Part shown: positions 61,281 through 64,000 of the stretch, piece after piece
How the letters are laid out: each line of letters begins with the position of its first letter
How positions within the stretch are numbered: the first letter of the stretch is position 1
Source of the DNA: Caprimulgus europaeus
Taxonomy: Eukaryota > Chordata > Aves > Caprimulgiformes > Caprimulgidae
Reading direction: 5' to 3'
Assembly (NCBI GenBank): GCA_907165065.1
Contig: OU015530.1
Coordinates: 51,434,465 to 51,498,464, forward strand
Length of the DNA stretch: 64,000 nt
Program-made: the position numbers and the translations under genes
Notes under the pieces: model-generated
What the model was told of the DNA's origin: nothing
The model's input: only the letters and a program-made list of their open reading frames with translations
The model's database searches: none

Positions 61281-61309
<29 letters not shown>
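61281..61309. repeat. Poly(T) tract, T29
   Basis: Twenty-nine consecutive T followed by GGGGAAGC. As a minus-strand poly(A) tail it would need a body to its right. None is recognisable. Confidence 0.9.
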
Positions 61310-62629
61310 GGGGAAGCTCCTAGTCTTTTGCTCACTGAACATCAATTATTTTCTTGTTCTGCTTAAGCTAATAGTCTGACTTAATACTTTTTTTTTGTGT
61401 GTATCCTCTCCTCCCTCCCAGGAAATGAAAGCAAAAAAAGAATGTATTGAGAGTTAACATATGCAAAGACAATTAGCAGAAACGGACAAGTGAATGCCAC
61501 ACCTTTGTCAAAAAAAATGTGGTCTTCACTTTTGCACACTGCTAACACAACTAGTCTTGAATAATCCCTTAACTCAAGTTGATCTATTATTGAGTTTGTT
61601 GTATTATCCATGTTGATGAATAATACAAAAAATGCTGTTCAACAGGGTTTTTTTTTTGCCTGGGGCCATGGACTAATCTTAATTTGGTAATTGAAGGCTT
61701 ATATGATGGAAAAAGTATGGGAACTGTCAAGACAATAGAAAGTAGTAAAGTATAAACATTTAAGTGTCATCTAAATTCAGTCTCCTTAGAGCAACTGTCA
61801 TCTCTTATCAGCAGTTTCAACAATAAAAATAAATAAAAGTTATGCATTACACCTGACAAGTAGCTAACCACATGTAAAAGTACAATCCATATTTGGTGAA
61901 GAGCTTGCAACAAGTTAATTCCTTTTTCCTCACAAAAACGGTTCCTCTTTGACTGACACAAAGTATTTACTCAAGAAATGGGGCAAGGAAAGACAAAACA
62001 TACGTTCAGCAGGTATTGAAGGCTGTGTTTCTTCCAACCCATAGGCATTTGTGACCAAAAAATATAAAAGCCTGGACAGAATAGAATGAAACATAATGGG
62101 GAACTTAGTTTGAAAAATGTGTTCACACACTCTCCCTACACAGTGACTCCCCAGAGGAAGAGCAAACTCATGTAGCTTTGTTATAATCTCTCATTAACTG
62201 CTTCCCCAAGCCTCTGCCACATCCATTCTTCTCTGCAGGATTACGCACAACCTGTCTATTACAGTAGACTGTGCTGCAGCAACTTTAGCTGAAGAAAGAA
62301 TTGATTCTTTCTCAAACTTTTTCATAGAGGTCAAGGAAAAATGACAAAGAAGCTATTTGGGAAACAAAAGCAAAGAGAAATAAGTTCTAGTTTCAATGAG
62401 AGGACTAGAAGTAGAATGAGCACCGAGCATCCCACTAGGCTTACATTTTTATCCTCAAGTACATACGTTATTTCTCACGCATATTTTACACGGCCTGTTG
62501 AGTTCGATTACTCCGTATCTTTGTGTACATAAAACAGTGTTTCCAGAATGTTTTACTACAGAAGCAGCAACCAGCCAAACCCTCTTTTCTTTGCTAGAGC
62601 AAGATAGGGAAAATATTTCTGATATTAAT

Positions 62630-62656
62630 GGGGGGGAGAGGGGGGGAGGGGAGCGG
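62630..62656 (+). repeat. G-rich run with quadruplex potential
   Basis: G7-AGA-G7-A-G4-AGCGG. The G7 runs can each supply two G3 blocks, so the four G3 tracts needed for an intramolecular quadruplex are present on the plus strand. Unusual in this AT-rich window. Confidence 0.8.
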
Positions 62657-64000
62657 TAATTAACTCCAATTGCATCACAAATCGAGACAAAAAGTTTCTG
62701 TTTTCAGATATTTTAAACCCTCAGGAATAAAACCAGAAGCTTGTTGCATATTTTGGCAGCAGAAACAATTTTTAGAATAATGAGAATTTTTCAGTTTGGT
62801 AATTGTCCATCCCATCAAATCTCAATTTCAGTTTTTTTTTTGGCTTTCCACTTTAATGTAGATGCATATAAATTCTTAAGTAAACTAGGTTTATGATCTG
62901 AACACGTTCAACATGGAGATTTGAAAGGTGTCCCGAAAATATTTTGAGTTAGATGATTCCCATGCAGTGGGAATACCCCTGCCTGAATGAACTACATTTT
63001 ACAGAAAAAAACTATGCATCATAGTTTTAAACAGCTCTAATTTACAGCAGGGTGAACACCGAAGGCTTAAAATCTGGGCTTAGCCTGTGACAGTGGCTGT
63101 GTGCTATTGATCATTGTAGTCTTTCTGGAATTCACACCAAGATGCTGAAGAGCAAAAATAATTGCTCCCTTTTGGCATGACATACAGGATGACAATTTAT
63201 TTACTAACCCACTCAGATGCTAAGAGAATTATAACTGAGTGGATAAGTTCTAAAATTTACAGGAACCTATAGGAATTTATAGGAAGAACACTATCTACCA
63301 TGGAGGTTTGGCAGTGGACCTACTTTGTCCCCAAATTATCCTAGTCACCTCCCACCTCGAAGTCAGTAGAAGACCAGCATGAACAGTATTTCCTCAGAAG
63401 CAAGAGGATGGGAGCCAACGGGTGCTAAACTAAATCTTGTGAAACAAATGATGAGGAAACCAGGCCTGCAACCTTATTCCATCATGTAAACGTGGCCTGA
63501 TTTATAACGCGGTCCTAATCCTGAAGTCCGTTCTCAGACAGAACTCTAACAGAGTTCACACAACAGAGGGCATAAGAGAAATTTATCTTCTGAAAGAAGC
63601 ATTTCTCCCATTGTGACAGAGCAGTAGAGAAAAGCTACTTACAATATCAGCTTTTTCTATCATAAAAGCCACATGAAAATGGAATAAAACTGTTAGTTAG
63701 CAGTTTGTTGTTCTTGTAGATTTAAAGGCTCCATTGTCTACATAAGGCTTTTCAGACTAGTAAAAGATAGTCTAGGGGCCAGCTCAAGGCTGGATGAAGT
63801 CAATAGATTTATTCCAAATTTGATCACTTGCTCCACATATCTCTTCATCATATTTCAGATATCTGCACTTCCCAGAATTTACTCAAGTTCTCTATTTTAT
63901 ACAGAGGTACTCTGTCAAGATACATGTTGGGCCCATACATGACTGGGCTACAGCCCAGTATCAGTGCTGAATTCCTAGTCACATTTGAGCAAAAGATCCC

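Larger units (their letters stand above)
54893..64000. other. 9-kb non-coding stretch to the window end
   Basis: No gene supported. It holds a cluster of very old L3/MIR-like fragments at 55.8-60.3 kb, a short AATG repeat at 59324, a candidate regulatory block at 60.6-60.85 kb, a T29 tract at 61281 and a G-rich run at 62630. The 153-codon open stretch at 58608-59069, the longest in the window, contains no recognisable domain and is treated as chance. After 62.7 kb I see only unique AT-rich DNA with a short decamer repeat at about 63261-63286. Confidence 0.6.

Noticed and set aside
62485-62520. GAGTTCGATTACTCC, tRNA T-loop-like
   Set aside because: The bases flanking the loop do not form the five-pair T stem, and no A-box or anticodon arm lies upstream.
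1-64000. CRISPR array, operon, phage or bacterial defence-type system
   Set aside because: No regularly spaced repeats, ribosome-binding sites or dense long frames. The repeats present are those of a bird genome.

Overview
This is non-coding nuclear DNA from a vertebrate, almost certainly a bird. The window is AT-rich and CpG-poor. It has no ribosome-binding sites, operons or long open frames. The diagnostic repeats are CR1 LINE 3' ends closing on the avian ATTCTATGATTCTAT-type tail, plus solo LTRs of the ERVL type that is widespread in birds. I recognise no protein-coding exon, tRNA, rRNA or known ncRNA. The longest open stretches (about 130-153 codons) look like chance. The window is either intergenic or lies in a large intron; the sequence alone does not decide which.

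Layout. 1-3.25 kb: unremarkable non-coding DNA. 3.26-3.86 kb: a complete 602-bp solo LTR, TGT...ACA, flanked by an exact 5-bp duplication AGGAG, with a polyadenylation signal, an X-box-like motif and a duplicated 18-mer at its 3' end. 3.9-19.1 kb: unique DNA with small low-complexity tracts and one homeodomain-type motif cluster near 16.5 kb. 19.1-19.84 kb: a 5'-truncated CR1 with a decayed ORF2 C-terminus. 20.5-20.7 kb: a second, older CR1 tail. 24.29-24.90 kb: an ERVL-type solo LTR on the minus strand. 24.9-39.4 kb: unique DNA holding a possible exon-like segment at 29.3-29.5 kb, a perfect 13-bp hairpin at 32.9 kb and two candidate conserved non-coding blocks at 38.4-38.95 kb. 39.46-39.99 kb: a second LTR of the same family in the opposite orientation, cut off at its 3' end. 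40-54.7 kb: poly(A)/poly(T) tracts, an old repeat at 42.1 kb, an 11-bp hairpin at 46.7 kb and a diverged duplicated pair at 50.75 and 52.78 kb. 54.72-54.89 kb: a short CR1 tail. 55.8-60.3 kb: a cluster of very old L3/MIR-like repeat fragments. 60.6-64 kb: unique DNA, a T29 tract and a G-rich run.

Nothing here is a gene system. Its content is transposon history plus possible cis-regulatory sequence. The best-supported observations are the LTR with its exact target duplication, the inverted LTR pair, the unassigned duplicated pair at 50.8/52.8 kb and the perfect hairpins. Claims about conservation or exons are inference. Family assignments come from remembered consensus features, not a database search.
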